Of a stretch of 64,000 nucleotides of DNA, positions 31,762 through 40,135 are shown in pieces. Source of the DNA: Lacrimispora saccharolytica (lineage in GTDB: Bacteria; Bacillota; Clostridia; Lachnospirales; Lachnospiraceae); assembly GCA_016899975.1 (NCBI GenBank), contig JACJJN010000010.1:1-64000 (forward strand), read 5' to 3'. Positions within the stretch are counted from its first letter, which is position 1, and the number at the start of each line of letters is the position of its first letter. Made by a program: the position numbers and the translations under genes. The notes beneath the pieces were generated by a model. That model was not told where the DNA came from. It saw only the letters and a list, made by a program, of their open reading frames with translations, and searched no databases.

Positions 31762-32976
31762 CTATTCCCCTGTCCCTGATACCTGAGAATAAGCAGTTGT
31801 GTCAGGGCCCTGATGCATCACAGAATCGATTTTAGATTCTCCGTATCCGCTCTCCTGAACAATATAGTAGTTATAATCCTCGATAACGGAAGAAGGCGTA
31901 TACGACACACCAGGATAAAGATATTCATGAAGTTCTGTCACATTATTGTACAGGGTAACTGGAATAACCACATCCTCTCCCAGCGCATCTTTCACATGTT
32001 CTCCATAAACCAGTTCAAACGGATAAGCATAAGAAGTACCCATCGTGTATGTTACAGCATTATAAGCAAGCTGCAGCATTTCACTGCTGGACAGGCTTGT
32101 GGTAATATTATCTGCTGCCGTATCAATGATTGCCGGGATCTTATCCGGACTCTTCTTTACCTTTTCCATCATCAGATTGATCACCTGACGCTGGCGGGCA
32201 GTTCTCAAACTGTCATCTCCTCCTCCATATCGGATTCGGGCGTAAGAAACCGCCTGGGAACCGGTCAGATGATGCACCTCCCGGTACTCATTGTCTTCTT
32301 CCTCATTATATTCAATTGGTTCGTATTCCACGCCCTGAGCGGCAGATACCTCCTTGTTGTAGTCGTTTGCCCAGACACATTCCGCATTCCGCATCTCGAT
32401 ATCCAGTCCGCCCAGCACATCAATGACATCTGCCAGCACCTTCCAGTCCACGGAAACATAATCCTCGATCGCCAGGTCCAGATTGGTGTTCAGCATGGAG
32501 AGCATCGCTTCCGGGCCTCCCCGGTTATATGCGGAATTGGCTTTCGCGAAATCATAACCCTGTCCCGGCGTTTCCATGTTCATCCAGGTGTCACGCATAA
32601 TGGAAACCATGCGGATCTCCTTGTTGTCATGGTCAATGCAGACCAGAATGATCGTATCGCTATTCTGGCTGTTTCTCAGATCTTTCACGTCGTCCTCCGG
32701 GTCGATCGCCGCTCCGCGGGCATCCAGACCTGCCACTGCTATGATCTGGCTTCCGGACATCGCCTCAATATTCTGCTGAACTTCACTGTTGACCTGAATT
32801 TTGGAGGTGTCCAGTTCTTCCGGTCTCATCCGTTCCATGACGTTGTTCAGCCACATATATCCAAACAATCCAACCCCCAAAAGCACAAGGACAAAGATCT
32901 CAACGCCAAAAAGAATCCGTCTTCTGCGGCGTCTCCTATATTTCCGGCTCCTTTTGTTTACACTTTTTTTTGACAT
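31762..32976 (-). CDS. LytR-CpsA-Psr (LCP) glycopolymer ligase
   Basis: A 404-residue membrane-anchored enzyme. A very basic N-terminus (KRSRKYRRRRRRR) precedes one transmembrane helix (about 23-46) and an extracellular LCP domain. Typical residues are seen in NSDTIILVCID, IRMVSIMRDTW and the QRQVINLMMEKV helix. LCP proteins transfer undecaprenyl-PP-linked glycopolymers (teichoic acids, capsules) onto peptidoglycan. It lies just downstream of the polyprenyl-P sugar transferase, so it plausibly attaches the product of glycan cluster 1 to the wall. The Pro/Ser-poor C-terminal tail of about 60 residues is of unknown role. Confidence 0.92.
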   Translation of the reverse strand: MSKKSVNKRSRKYRRRRRRRILFGVEIFVLVLLGVGLFGYMWLNNVMERMRPEELDTSKIQVNSEVQQNIEAMSGSQIIAVAGLDARGAAIDPEDDVKDLRNSQNSDTIILVCIDHDNKEIRMVSIMRDTWMNMETPGQGYDFAKANSAYNRGGPEAMLSMLNTNLDLAIEDYVSVDWKVLADVIDVLGGLDIEMRNAECVWANDYNKEVSAAQGVEYEPIEYNEEEDNEYREVHHLTGSQAVSYARIRYGGGDDSLRTARQRQVINLMMEKVKKSPDKIPAIIDTAADNITTSLSSSEMLQLAYNAVTYTMGTSYAYPFELVYGEHVKDALGEDVVIPVTLYNNVTELHEYLYPGVSYTPSSVIEDYNYYIVQESGYGESKIDSVMHQGPDTTAYSQVSGTGE

Positions 32977-32999
32977 GGTTTCATTCCCCTTATTATTCT

Positions 33000-34409
33000 T
33001 TAGTAGGCATTTTTATTAACAAAACCTTTGAAAAAGGTCAGGAACAGAATCTTGAAGTCCAGTCCCAGTGTCCAGTTCTCAATATAATACAGATCGCAGT
33101 CGATCCGCTTTCGGATGGAAGTATCCCCCCGGTATCCATTCACCTGCGCCCATCCGGTAAGGCCCGGACGTACCTGATGTTTCACCATATATCTTGGGAT
33201 TTCCTCGCGGAATTTTTCCACAAAGAACGGACGCTCAGGCCTCGGTCCCACCAGGCTCATGTCGCCTTTCAGAATATTGAAAAGCTGCGGAAGCTCATCG
33301 ATGCTGGTATGCCGCATGAATTTTCCGTATCCGGTCACCCGGGGATCATTCTTCACGGTCCAGGCTTTTTTCTCCGTTTCCTCCGGCTGCACTTCCATGG
33401 AACGGAATTTATACATCTCAAAGGGCTTATTGTGCAGTCCCACCCGTGTCTGTCGGTAAATCAGCGGACCAGGCGATGTAAGTTTGATCGCCAGGCAGGA
33501 AAAAAGCATCACCGGTGAAAACAGAACGATGGCAACCAGCGCACCGATAATATCCACTCCCCGCTTGATCGCTGCCAGAAATGTATTGTTCAGAGGCACA
33601 TACCGGATGTTGATCACCGGAAGCCCCTGCAGATCTTCTGTGTACGGCTTCGTCGGAATGATATTATGGTAATCCGGCACAAACTGTGTATGGACGCCGG
33701 ATTTCTCGCACATCGCAACGATCTCCTCCAGACGGTAGTATTCGTTCAGTCCCAGTGTGATTGCAATCTCATCCAGCTTATTTTCCGGAAGGATCACCAT
33801 AAGATTTCCGATCCTTCCCAGCACTTTAATGCCGCGGTATGTCGTTCCTGCTTTCACATGATCGTCCAGAATTCCCCGGACCACATATCCCCACTCAGGG
33901 TTTGCGATGATCCGGTCAATATATTCCTCCGTCGCACGGCTGTATCCCACCATCAGAATCTGTTTCTGGTTCTTTCCGTTTTTCCACATATTGCTGAGGC
34001 AGTAGTAAATAATATTTCTGACAATGATCTCCGCCACCAGATTGGTCACGAAAAATACCCAAAACACTCCACGGGAGAAGTGCATGATCTTCAGCATATA
34101 GATCAACATACTGAGGATCAGCATGCCTATGGTGTTTGCTTTTATGATATTGGCAATCTCCAGCCTCCGCCCGACCAGGCGCTTGGAGGTGTACAGATTG
34201 CACGCATAGTACAAAATCAGATAACAGGGTACAATAAAAAGAAGCGCCATCATATACGTCTGCGGCGGAAGCACTCCACGCTCCACAGGCGGTATGTCCT
34301 GCGGCTTCTCGATATACAGATACCATGAAAGTACATAGGATATGACGATCACGGCACCATCAATCAGCACCTGCATCCGGTTAAAATATTTCTGATTATC
34401 GTTGATCAA
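33000..34409 (-). CDS. Polyprenyl-phosphate sugar-phosphotransferase 1
   Basis: A 469-residue priming enzyme of the WbaP/CpsE type. Several membrane helices (to about residue 130) are followed by a CoA-binding-like middle domain and the C-terminal sugar transferase domain. The latter shows KRGVDIIGA, YKFRSM, SIDELPQLFNILKGDMSLVGPRPE and RPGLTGWAQVNG. It moves a sugar-1-phosphate onto undecaprenyl phosphate to begin a lipid-linked repeat unit. The start is probably TTG at 34409, since AGGTGA lies 7 nt upstream and MINDNQKYFNR matches the family N-terminus. It has its own promoter (34496-34524). A second paralogue lies at 60467. Confidence 0.92.
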   Translation of the reverse strand: MINDNQKYFNRMQVLIDGAVIVISYVLSWYLYIEKPQDIPPVERGVLPPQTYMMALLFIVPCYLILYYACNLYTSKRLVGRRLEIANIIKANTIGMLILSMLIYMLKIMHFSRGVFWVFFVTNLVAEIIVRNIIYYCLSNMWKNGKNQKQILMVGYSRATEEYIDRIIANPEWGYVVRGILDDHVKAGTTYRGIKVLGRIGNLMVILPENKLDEIAITLGLNEYYRLEEIVAMCEKSGVHTQFVPDYHNIIPTKPYTEDLQGLPVINIRYVPLNNTFLAAIKRGVDIIGALVAIVLFSPVMLFSCLAIKLTSPGPLIYRQTRVGLHNKPFEMYKFRSMEVQPEETEKKAWTVKNDPRVTGYGKFMRHTSIDELPQLFNILKGDMSLVGPRPERPFFVEKFREEIPRYMVKHQVRPGLTGWAQVNGYRGDTSIRKRIDCDLYYIENWTLGLDFKILFLTFFKGFVNKNAY

Positions 34410-34495
34410 ATCATTTCACCTGTCTGTCTGTTTCTCTGTTACCAGCCAGCCACGCTTCTCTGTGCGACCGACAATATTTTTTCTCTTTTCTCAAT

Positions 34496-34524
34496 ACTAT
34501 ACAATAACTTCCCCAAAAGAGCAA
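34496..34524 (-). promoter_or_regulatory. Sigma-A promoter of sugar transferase 1
   Basis: Minus strand TTGCTC (34524-34519), a 17-bp spacer and TATAGT (34501-34496). It creates a second entry point inside glycan cluster 1 for the transferase-LCP-GT-glmS segment. Confidence 0.7.
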
Positions 34525-34548
34525 CAAAATTCTTTGTATGCCTCTGTT

Positions 34549-35517
34549 TCACCGAAAAAAGCGCCGGAATATGCTGACGAACAATTCCCACTGAATACAG
34601 AGGTAATTCCACAGATGCCCCGGGGAAAATCTTACTTTTTTCGCACGATTCTCCTTTTTCCGGCTGATGGAAAAACCATTCTTGATCCCCGCCGCATACT
34701 CTCTCCCATAGCCCTTGGAAGCAAAGAACACAAGTTTTACCAGAAATCCCAGGCACAGGGCGGGCAGATTGAAGATCAGCTGAAGCAGCGGCATGTTCTT
34801 GTAGATCAGATAAATATTGTTTCTGGAAGAATACCGGATCTTGAACAGATTGTATCTGGAACCGCTGGTTCCGCTGCCCACATGGTAAACCCTTGCCCGC
34901 GGCAGAAACCAGTTCTCATACCCAAGGATCCTGGCGCGGTAGCCGATATCCAGATCTTCCAGATAGGCAAAATGTTCTTCATCAAACAAACCGGTCTTTT
35001 CCAGCAGGCTCCGGCGGTAAATTGCCGCGCCGGCACAGGCTGCAAACACCTTCTGTTCTTTCTGATAACCGGTCTCAGGTTTTCCCTTTCCTCTGGCAAA
35101 CGCCCAGCCAAGCATATTATAGTAATTCCCTGCATCGTCGATTTTATCACGCTCCTGCCAGGAAAGCATCTTTGCGCCGGCGGAGAATGCCTTTGGATGG
35201 CGCCGGATCCCCTCCAGCATTTCCTCCACAAATCTTTCCTCCGCCTGCGTGTCGTTGTTCAGCAGGATCACGTAAGGCTCCCTGGTGCGGCGGATCCCTT
35301 CGTTCACCGCCCGGCTGAAGCCGTAGTTCTGATCCAGCTGGATCCACTGCACTTCGGGGAAATGGGCGCTGACATAGCTCCGGCTCTGGTCGGTGGAACC
35401 ATTGTCCACCAGATATATGGTAAATTCCCTGCAGGTCTGCTTTTCCAGAGACGAAAGGCACGTCTCCAGATACTGCATCCCGTTATAATTGGGAATAATG
35501 ATTGCTGTTTCTTTCAT
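34549..35517 (-). CDS. Family 2 glycosyltransferase
   Basis: A 322-residue GT-A transferase starting TAIIIPNYNGMQYLETCLSSLE, with the metal-binding motif VILLNNDTQ (about residues 91-99) and a LEDLDIGYRA acid motif. A hydrophobic segment around 260-280 and a basic C-terminus (KKENRAKKVR) suggest peripheral membrane attachment. It resembles dTDP-rhamnosyl and similar transferases of O-antigen/capsule loci; donor and acceptor are unknown. It lies 12 nt downstream of a larger GT2 gene in the same operon. Confidence 0.85.
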   Translation of the reverse strand: MKETAIIIPNYNGMQYLETCLSSLEKQTCREFTIYLVDNGSTDQSRSYVSAHFPEVQWIQLDQNYGFSRAVNEGIRRTREPYVILLNNDTQAEERFVEEMLEGIRRHPKAFSAGAKMLSWQERDKIDDAGNYYNMLGWAFARGKGKPETGYQKEQKVFAACAGAAIYRRSLLEKTGLFDEEHFAYLEDLDIGYRARILGYENWFLPRARVYHVGSGTSGSRYNLFKIRYSSRNNIYLIYKNMPLLQLIFNLPALCLGFLVKLVFFASKGYGREYAAGIKNGFSISRKKENRAKKVRFSPGHLWNYLCIQWELFVSIFRRFFR

Positions 35518-35529
35518 TATAATACTCCC

Positions 35530-37383
35530 TTATTTCTTTCGTCCCCTCAGCGAATAATTCCATTTGGAAAGCGTCAGATTCGGATTATAGTTCGGATCCC
35601 CGTCTTTCAGCAGACGGATCCACCGCGTCCGCATGAATTCAATCTCCTGCTGGAAGCGACGCAATTTTTCCTCGCTGTCCTCGGCTCCCCTGGACTTGGA
35701 CTCATAGTGGTACATTTCCACATGGGGATCATAGACCACCAGCCAGCCCTGCTCCACCGTGCGCAGACAAAGATCCACATCATTGAACGCTACGGTCAGC
35801 TTTTCTTCGAAGCCTCCGGCCTTTCGGAATGCTTCTGCCTTCATCATCATGCAGGCGGCAGTCACTGCACTGTAATCCATCTGCAGAGATGCCTTGTGAA
35901 GATACCCGCTCTTAGCCCGGGCAAGTCCGAGGAACGCATGTCCTGCGATTCCTCCGATGCCGATAATGATCCCCGCATGCTGGATCGTATTGTCCGGATA
36001 ATAAAGCTTTGCCCCCACAATGCCGACCTCCGGACGCTGGCAGTTTCCGAGCATCTGCTCGATCCAGTCCGGCGTGATCACTTCAATGTCGTTGTTCAGA
36101 AACAGCAGATATTCTCCCTTCGCCTGCTGCACACCGAAATTGTTGATCGCGGAATAATTGAACGTCTTTCCGGGATAAGTGAGAATCCGGATCCGCGGAT
36201 CTTTTTCCAGTTCCCGGTAACAGGCAAAAGTCTCCTCCTGTTCGCTGTTATTCTCAATGATCAGGATCTCCAGATTCTTCCATGTGGAAGTCTCCAGAAC
36301 CGAATGAATGCAATGCATCAGTGTCTCTTTCTGGTCCTTGTTCGGAATCAGGATCGATACCAGCGGCTCGCCCTCAACGGGATAGTGTACATCATAGAAT
36401 CCATAATCCTGCCGCAGGGATACCACTCCCCTGACGCCGCTTCGCTCCAGATTGCCCTCGATGGCCCGTTTTCCAGCCTCGTAGGCATACATTTTACTTG
36501 CCGGATTGTCCGCCGTGGACGCGCTGTGTACCCGCCAGTGATATAAAATCCTCGGAATATGAACAATCTTTTCTGCCTCTTCCGTACACCGGAAAATAAA
36601 ATCATAATCCTGCGCTCCGTTGAATTCCGGACGAAATCCCCCGATTCTCTCCGCAATCTCTCTGCGCACAACAAAAAAATGGCAGATATAATTGTTGGAG
36701 CGGAGCAGATCCAGATTGAAATCCGGCTTCAAGTGGGGCTGAAAATGCTCCGAGAGATCCGTTGTGACCTTGTCCTCATCGGTATAGAATACGTCGATCC
36801 CTCCGTCCTTCTCCAGCCGGGCTGCCATCTCATACAGTGCATCCGGCGACAGAAGGTCGTCATGATCCAGAAGCCCGACAAACTCCCCGCGGGCCATTGC
36901 AAGCGCCGCATTGGTGTTCTCGGAAATCCCTTTGTTTTCCTTCAGGTTTTTTACACGGATCCGCCGGTCCTCCCGGCAGTATCTCTCGAGAATCTCCGCC
37001 ACTTCCCGATCTTCAGGATCCGCATTTGCAAGACACAGTTCCCAGAAAGGAAAAGACTGGCTTCTCACCGACTCGATCATCTCGCAGAGAAATTTTGCGG
37101 GCGTCCGAAAAACAGGAACGGCAATGCTGAATACGCAGGCCGATTCCTCACCGCCGGAGAAATTCTCCCATGCCAGAGACTGTTTTCTCTGACGCTCCAG
37201 TTCCTCCGGTTTTGCCCGATGCTCTTCGTACCAGGGACCGTAGGGAACCTCCTCCGGCTCCATCCGCTCCGACAGACGTACCAGAAATTCCTTCAGCCCG
37301 AAGTGCTTCAGATATCTGAGTCCCTTCTGTATATTATATGGTTTCAGTTTTTTCAGAAAACGTATCACTCTGTTGGAAGCCAC
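35530..37383 (-). CDS. Double-domain family 2 glycosyltransferase (617 aa)
   Basis: A tandem GT-A protein. The first domain (about 85-310) has ISENTNAAL, LDHDD (172-176) and TDEDK (201-205). The second (about 341-570) has LVSILIPNKDQ, FNYSAINNFG and LFLNNDIEV (around 430). The C-terminal part NPNLTLSKWNYSLR is shared with the two larger GT2 proteins at 41579 and 44048, so the three are paralogues; this one lacks their N-terminal beta domains. Two active sites suggest it adds two linkages or polymerises a repeat. The start is GTG with AGGAG 8 nt upstream. Confidence 0.88.
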   Translation of the reverse strand: MASNRVIRFLKKLKPYNIQKGLRYLKHFGLKEFLVRLSERMEPEEVPYGPWYEEHRAKPEELERQRKQSLAWENFSGGEESACVFSIAVPVFRTPAKFLCEMIESVRSQSFPFWELCLANADPEDREVAEILERYCREDRRIRVKNLKENKGISENTNAALAMARGEFVGLLDHDDLLSPDALYEMAARLEKDGGIDVFYTDEDKVTTDLSEHFQPHLKPDFNLDLLRSNNYICHFFVVRREIAERIGGFRPEFNGAQDYDFIFRCTEEAEKIVHIPRILYHWRVHSASTADNPASKMYAYEAGKRAIEGNLERSGVRGVVSLRQDYGFYDVHYPVEGEPLVSILIPNKDQKETLMHCIHSVLETSTWKNLEILIIENNSEQEETFACYRELEKDPRIRILTYPGKTFNYSAINNFGVQQAKGEYLLFLNNDIEVITPDWIEQMLGNCQRPEVGIVGAKLYYPDNTIQHAGIIIGIGGIAGHAFLGLARAKSGYLHKASLQMDYSAVTAACMMMKAEAFRKAGGFEEKLTVAFNDVDLCLRTVEQGWLVVYDPHVEMYHYESKSRGAEDSEEKLRRFQQEIEFMRTRWIRLLKDGDPNYNPNLTLSKWNYSLRGRKK

Positions 37384-37414
37384 TCTTTGTTCTCCTTGCT
37401 GTTCTTTCAGTTCG

Positions 37415-38551
37415 TCAAATTCGAAAATCCGGAAATTCCCGTATCGTACGGATCACTGTATCAACCTCTTCCATGGACAAGTTATAGAACATCGGAAGAC
37501 GCATCAGACGCTCACTCTCCTTTGTCGTATAGACATCTTCCCCGGAAAATCGGCCGAATTTTCTGCCTGCCGGCGCGCTGTGAAGAGGAATATAATGGAA
37601 GACACTCATAATTCCATGCTCTTTCAGCCAGCTGATCAGACGGGTCCGCTGTTCCAGATCCCGCGCCTTGATGTAAAACATGTGAGCGTTATGTACCGCG
37701 TATTCCGGAACAACCGGCAGTTCGATCTTTCCTGCCTCCTCCAGCTCCTTCAGCCCCTGGTAATACCGGTCCCACAGCTCCAGCCGTTTGTCATTGATTA
37801 TGCCGCATGCCTCCAGCTGCCCGTACAGATATGCCGCATTCAGTTCTCCTGGCAGATAGGAAGAACCGTAATCCATCCAGGTATACTTGTCAATCTGCCC
37901 CCGGAAGAATTTGCTGCGGTTGGTCCCCTTCTCCCGGAGGATCTCCGCCCGCTCCAGATATTTCTGGTCCTGGAACAGCAGCGCGCCGCCCTCTCCCATC
38001 GTATAATTCTTCGTCTCATGAAAACTGTAGCAGCCGAAGTCCCCGATGGTTCCCAGCGCTCTTCCCTTATACCAGGCATTCACACCCTGGGCCGCATCCT
38101 CCACGACTTTCAGTCCATACTTTTTTGCAATCGCGAGAATCGTATCCATCTCACAGGCAACTCCGGCGTAATGCACCGGCACAATTGCCTTTGTCTTTTC
38201 CGTCACCGCCGCCTCAATCTTTGTTTCATCGATATTCATCGTATCCGGCCGGATATCCACAAACACAATCTTTGCTCCCTGAAGAACAAACGCATTGGCG
38301 GTGGATACGAAGGTGTACGACGGCATGATCACCTCGTCTCCCGGATGGATATCACATAAAAATGCGCTCATCTCAAGCGCATGTGTACAGGAGGTTGTAA
38401 GGAGCACCTCCCTGGAATGAAATTGTTCTTTCATCCAGGCAGAACACTTTTTTGTGAACGGGCCGTCCCCACACAGCTTTCCTCCCTCAATCGCCTGCTT
38501 CAAATAAGCTTCTTCCGTACCCACATGAGGGGCCCTGTTGAATTCAATCAT
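37415..38551 (-). CDS. dTDP-4-amino-4,6-dideoxygalactose-type transaminase (WecE/RffA)
   Basis: A 378-residue PLP enzyme of the DegT/DnrJ/EryC1/StrS class. It starts MIEFNRAPHVG, has SCTHALEMSA, the PLP-contact VVEDAAQG and the Schiff-base lysine in SFHETKNYTMGEGG. WecE/RffA aminates dTDP-4-keto-6-deoxyglucose, made by RfbB, to dTDP-Fuc4N; RfbB is encoded in cluster 2 at 52214. The exact product stereochemistry is inferred. It is the first gene of glycan cluster 1, driven by the promoter at 38680-38708, and its start has AAGAGG upstream. Confidence 0.92.
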   Translation of the reverse strand: MIEFNRAPHVGTEEAYLKQAIEGGKLCGDGPFTKKCSAWMKEQFHSREVLLTTSCTHALEMSAFLCDIHPGDEVIMPSYTFVSTANAFVLQGAKIVFVDIRPDTMNIDETKIEAAVTEKTKAIVPVHYAGVACEMDTILAIAKKYGLKVVEDAAQGVNAWYKGRALGTIGDFGCYSFHETKNYTMGEGGALLFQDQKYLERAEILREKGTNRSKFFRGQIDKYTWMDYGSSYLPGELNAAYLYGQLEACGIINDKRLELWDRYYQGLKELEEAGKIELPVVPEYAVHNAHMFYIKARDLEQRTRLISWLKEHGIMSVFHYIPLHSAPAGRKFGRFSGEDVYTTKESERLMRLPMFYNLSMEEVDTVIRTIREFPDFRI

Positions 38552-38585
38552 CTGGAAACCTCTTTTTTCTGGTTTTTTCGCCGTT

Positions 38586-38660
38586 CGCCGCCGTCTGATC
38601 CACGTACTGTACGTTTTAACCGCGGATCAGAAACCACTCGCATCTGTCTGTCCGGCGGCG
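38586..38660 (-). promoter_or_regulatory. Structured leader of glycan cluster 1
   Basis: The transcribed leader can fold as nested stems: outer CGCCGCCG/CGGCGGCG (38586-38593, 38653-38660), middle CTGATCC/GGATCAG (38595-38601, 38624-38630) and inner ACGTA/TACGT. No T-run follows immediately, so it may be a stability element or regulatory leader; a protein-binding site is also possible. Confidence 0.45.
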
Positions 38661-38679
38661 CCAGCAGTAATATTGCTTT

Positions 38680-38708
38680 ATTATACTCCGAAACATGAAA
38701 TTTTGCAA
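38680..38708 (-). promoter_or_regulatory. Sigma-A promoter of glycan cluster 1
   Basis: Minus strand TTGCAA (38708-38703), a 17-bp spacer and TATAAT (38685-38680), reading into the WecE-type transaminase gene with a leader of about 125 nt. Confidence 0.75.
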
Positions 38709-38796
38709 ATTAAGAAAATCCTACTGTTTCTTACGAAAAACCTATGATATACTAAGAAAGCAGTCTTTACCATTTCACAAAAGGAGGTTTTTCCAA

Positions 38797-40077
38797 ATGA
38801 ATACCCGAATACAAGCAGGATTCTCCCGCATGCTGGCTGTAATCCTATGTTTGTTTCTGCTGATCCCACAGGCTCAGCCTGTCCTTGCAGCAGAAATATC
38901 GACCAACCAGATTGCAAACTGGCCGGCCGGGCCCGAGGTTCCCACCCCCAATGCCGTTGTCATGGATGCCGACACAGGTGCGATCCTGTACAATAAAGGA
39001 ATGGACGAAGTGCGTTATCCTGCGAGCATCACGAAAGTCATGACTGCGCTGCTGGCCATTGAAAATTCTTCTCTGACCGATCAGGTGACCATGGGTGCGG
39101 AAGCCGCCAGCCTGGAAGTCCCAGGCAATTCACGAATCGACGCGGTGGAAGGAGAAGTCTTCACCATGGAGCAGTGTCTTCACGCGATCCTTCTTGCCTC
39201 AGCCAATGGCGTCACCCGGCAGGTAGCGGAATACATAGCCGGAAGTGAAGAAAATTTCGTGAACATGATGAATGAACGTGCGAAAGAGCTTGGATGTACC
39301 AACACACATTTCAACAATTCCAGCGGACTTCCCGATCCTGACCATTATACAACGCCCCACGATATGGCGCTGATTCTGTCAGAAGCGGTAAAAAATGAAA
39401 CTTTCTGCGCCATCGAAGCCGATCTTCTGTACACGATTCCGCCCACAAACATGACATCCACTCCACGGGAGCTGCGGAACCATCACGCAATGCTGTTTGA
39501 AGGCGAATGGTATTACGAAGGCGCCTTTGCCGGAAAGACCGGATATACCGACGAGGCACACAACACCCTCGTCACCGCGGCAAAAAGAAACGACATGACT
39601 CTTGTCTGTGTTGTGATGCTCTGTGACAATCTGGATTATATCAATGACACACGGACATTGCTGGACTATGGCTTCAACAACTTTTCTCATGCAACACTGG
39701 AGGGTTCTTCCGATGGGGAAGGTTCTGTCATGCTGACTCTGCCGAACGGTGTTTCCGCCTCCGACACCACATTCTCCGACACGGAGAACAGAGATACAGC
39801 ATCCGAAAACGCGGAAACTGTTACACGCCAGTACTACTACAACTCACAGCCGGTGGGCACCGCCCAGGTGACGGTTACATCCACTCCGACACCGACCACA
39901 GCTGTCACAGATACTCCGTCAGAAGATGCTTCCGATGAAACCGGATCCTTTTTCTCCAATCCTCTGATCCTTGCGTTTATCATTGTCGACCTGATCGGAG
40001 TGATCCTGATCATCGTATTTGCCGTAAAAAGACGCAGACGCCGCCGCAGACGCAAAAACAGAAGACGTCGGAGATAA
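38797..40077 (+). CDS. D-alanyl-D-alanine carboxypeptidase (penicillin-binding protein 5 type)
   Basis: 426 residues from ATG 38797 (AAAGGAGG just upstream; an earlier in-frame ATG at 38695 lacks support). The signal peptide ends near VLAAE. Catalytic motifs are SITK (Ser77-Lys80), SAN (135-137) and KTG (247-249), the low-molecular-weight PBP set that trims D-Ala from peptidoglycan stems. After a Thr/Ser/Pro-rich linker comes a C-terminal membrane helix (about 385-407). The final tail is almost all Arg and Lys, unlike the amphipathic anchor of typical DacA. It is the only plus-strand gene in the glycan region. Confidence 0.92.
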   Translation: MNTRIQAGFSRMLAVILCLFLLIPQAQPVLAAEISTNQIANWPAGPEVPTPNAVVMDADTGAILYNKGMDEVRYPASITKVMTALLAIENSSLTDQVTMGAEAASLEVPGNSRIDAVEGEVFTMEQCLHAILLASANGVTRQVAEYIAGSEENFVNMMNERAKELGCTNTHFNNSSGLPDPDHYTTPHDMALILSEAVKNETFCAIEADLLYTIPPTNMTSTPRELRNHHAMLFEGEWYYEGAFAGKTGYTDEAHNTLVTAAKRNDMTLVCVVMLCDNLDYINDTRTLLDYGFNNFSHATLEGSSDGEGSVMLTLPNGVSASDTTFSDTENRDTASENAETVTRQYYYNSQPVGTAQVTVTSTPTPTTAVTDTPSEDASDETGSFFSNPLILAFIIVDLIGVILIIVFAVKRRRRRRRRKNRRRRR

Positions 40078-40079
40078 AG

Positions 40080-40135
40080 AACCCGCCCCGGATTCTCCGG
40101 CAAACCTTTGCCTGAGCATTCGGAGCGGGTTTTTT
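40080..40135. terminator. Terminator shared by dacA-type gene and glycan cluster 2
   Basis: AACCCGC (40080-40086) pairs with GCGGGTT (40125-40131) and the stem continues inward with mostly paired CCGGATTCTC/GAGCATTCGG. A plus-strand TTTTTT follows. It lies between convergent genes and may serve both. Confidence 0.78.

Noticed and set aside
34402-36546. 714-residue open frame across sugar transferase, GT2 and larger GT2 genes
   Set aside because: It spans three intact minus-strand genes and their gaps; composition is typical of an antisense frame.
38695-38796. N-terminal extension of the D,D-carboxypeptidase
   Set aside because: It would put 34 charged residues before a standard signal peptide; AAAGGAGG sits right before ATG 38797.
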